A stretch of DNA of 64,000 bases from Planctomycetota bacterium (lineage in GTDB: Bacteria > Planctomycetota > UBA1135 > GCA-002748355): positions 124,001-188,000 of the forward strand of contig PDSF01000026.1 of NCBI GenBank assembly GCA_002748355.1, given 5' to 3'. The position numbers were made by a program, and so were the translations under genes. This document shows positions 63,744 to 64,000 of this stretch, in pieces (positions within the stretch are counted from its first letter, which is position 1; every line of letters begins with the position of its first letter). Below the pieces are notes generated by a model. The model did not search any database. It was given only the letters and a program-made list of their open reading frames with translations, and was not told the origin of the DNA.

Positions 63744-64000
63744 ATGCAGCTCGACCCTCTGGGCTCAAGGGCCCTCGAATGGACGAAGCGCCTGGTTCGC
63801 ATTGGCTCCGTGTCACCCAGCTCCGGTGAGTCCGAGGTTGCGGACGCCCTTGCCGAGATCCTTCGCGAAGGTGGCGTGGAGATTATTGAGCATCCTCTTG
63901 TCGAACTCCCAGATGGCCGTCGTAATCTCTATGCGCGGGTGGGCCACGCTAAGCGCACGCTGGTGCTTTCGGGGCACATGGACACCGTGGGCCTTGAGGA
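63744..64000 (+). CDS. M20-family metallopeptidase/deacylase, 3' part beyond window
   Basis: The first 85 codons from ATG 63744, with AAAGGAG 6 nt upstream. It reads MQLDPLGSRALEWTKRLVRI, GSVSPSSGESEVADALAEIL, then LPDGRRNLYARVG and TLVLSGHMDTVGLE. SGHMDTVG carries the first zinc ligands (H, D) of M20/M28-type peptidases and amidohydrolases such as ArgE, DapE and RocB. The subgroup cannot be decided from this part. Confidence 0.85.
   Translation, partial: MQLDPLGSRALEWTKRLVRIGSVSPSSGESEVADALAEILREGGVEIIEHPLVELPDGRRNLYARVGHAKRTLVLSGHMDTVGLE

Overview
The window is about 64 kb of GC-rich DNA from a Gram-negative, flagellated bacterium. Outer-membrane biology is indicated by KdsA, a complete RND tripartite efflux system with a lipoprotein outer-membrane channel, and many proteins with Sec signal peptides. 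Exported HEAT/TPR/VWA-type proteins and a secreted SUMF1-fold protein, together with sigma-54-type flagellar regulators, suggest Planctomycetota or a relative. That placement is inferred from gene content only. I saw no rRNA, tRNA, insertion sequence, prophage or CRISPR array.

Layout. 1-2.6 kb: the 5' part of RNase PH (minus strand, cut by the window edge) and an exported VWA protein. 2.6-9.3 kb (minus): late flagellar genes, namely four tandem 275-aa flagellins, each separated by 280-400 bp and mostly with its own hairpin, followed by fliD, fliS and a FliT-like chaperone. 9.6-18.7 kb (plus): a tightly overlapping operon with two complete NtrC-type two-component systems (kinase plus sigma-54 activator), an extra receiver-domain protein, and three exported or membrane-anchored TPR-type proteins of unknown function. 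18.9-31.6 kb (plus): the basal body, export ATPase, stator and C-ring genes flgB, flgC, fliE, fliF, fliG, fliH, fliI, then fliJ, a MotE-like gene, motA, two motB-like genes, fliL, fliM and fliN. A minus-strand MFS transporter gene lies between fliI and fliJ.

31.6-37 kb: a PtsN-like EIIA fused to a helix-turn-helix, then the RNA-repair cluster rtcA-rtcB (minus) divergent from its regulator rtcR (plus), with a readable sigma-54 promoter in front of rtcB, and a CoA-binding protein. 37-46 kb (minus): an exported hypothetical protein, RND pump/adaptor/outer-membrane factor, kdsA and a diacylglycerol-kinase-like lipid kinase. 46.2-49.3 kb (plus): a DprE2-like SDR, a DprE1-like FAD oxidase and a sugar-nucleotide-reductase-like protein. 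49.3-58 kb: a SUMF1-fold protein, a receiver-HD-GYP protein, an RluA-family pseudouridine synthase, hemB, a small zinc-ribbon protein, clpS, a membrane protein, a Nudix hydrolase and a DppA-like D-aminopeptidase. 58.3-64 kb: a CLC chloride channel with CBS domains, moaA, a rhodanese protein, an exported PDZ protein and the start of an M20-type metallopeptidase.

Together the flagellar genes suggest a sigma-54-driven hierarchy: the two activator/kinase pairs and the three TPR proteins are read in one operon directly before the rod and MS-ring genes. The exported TPR proteins, one with a secretin-N0-like domain, are the best candidates for an undescribed flagellar component or assembly checkpoint. 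Missing from the window are the flhA/flhB/fliP/fliQ/fliR export gate and the hook genes, which must lie elsewhere.
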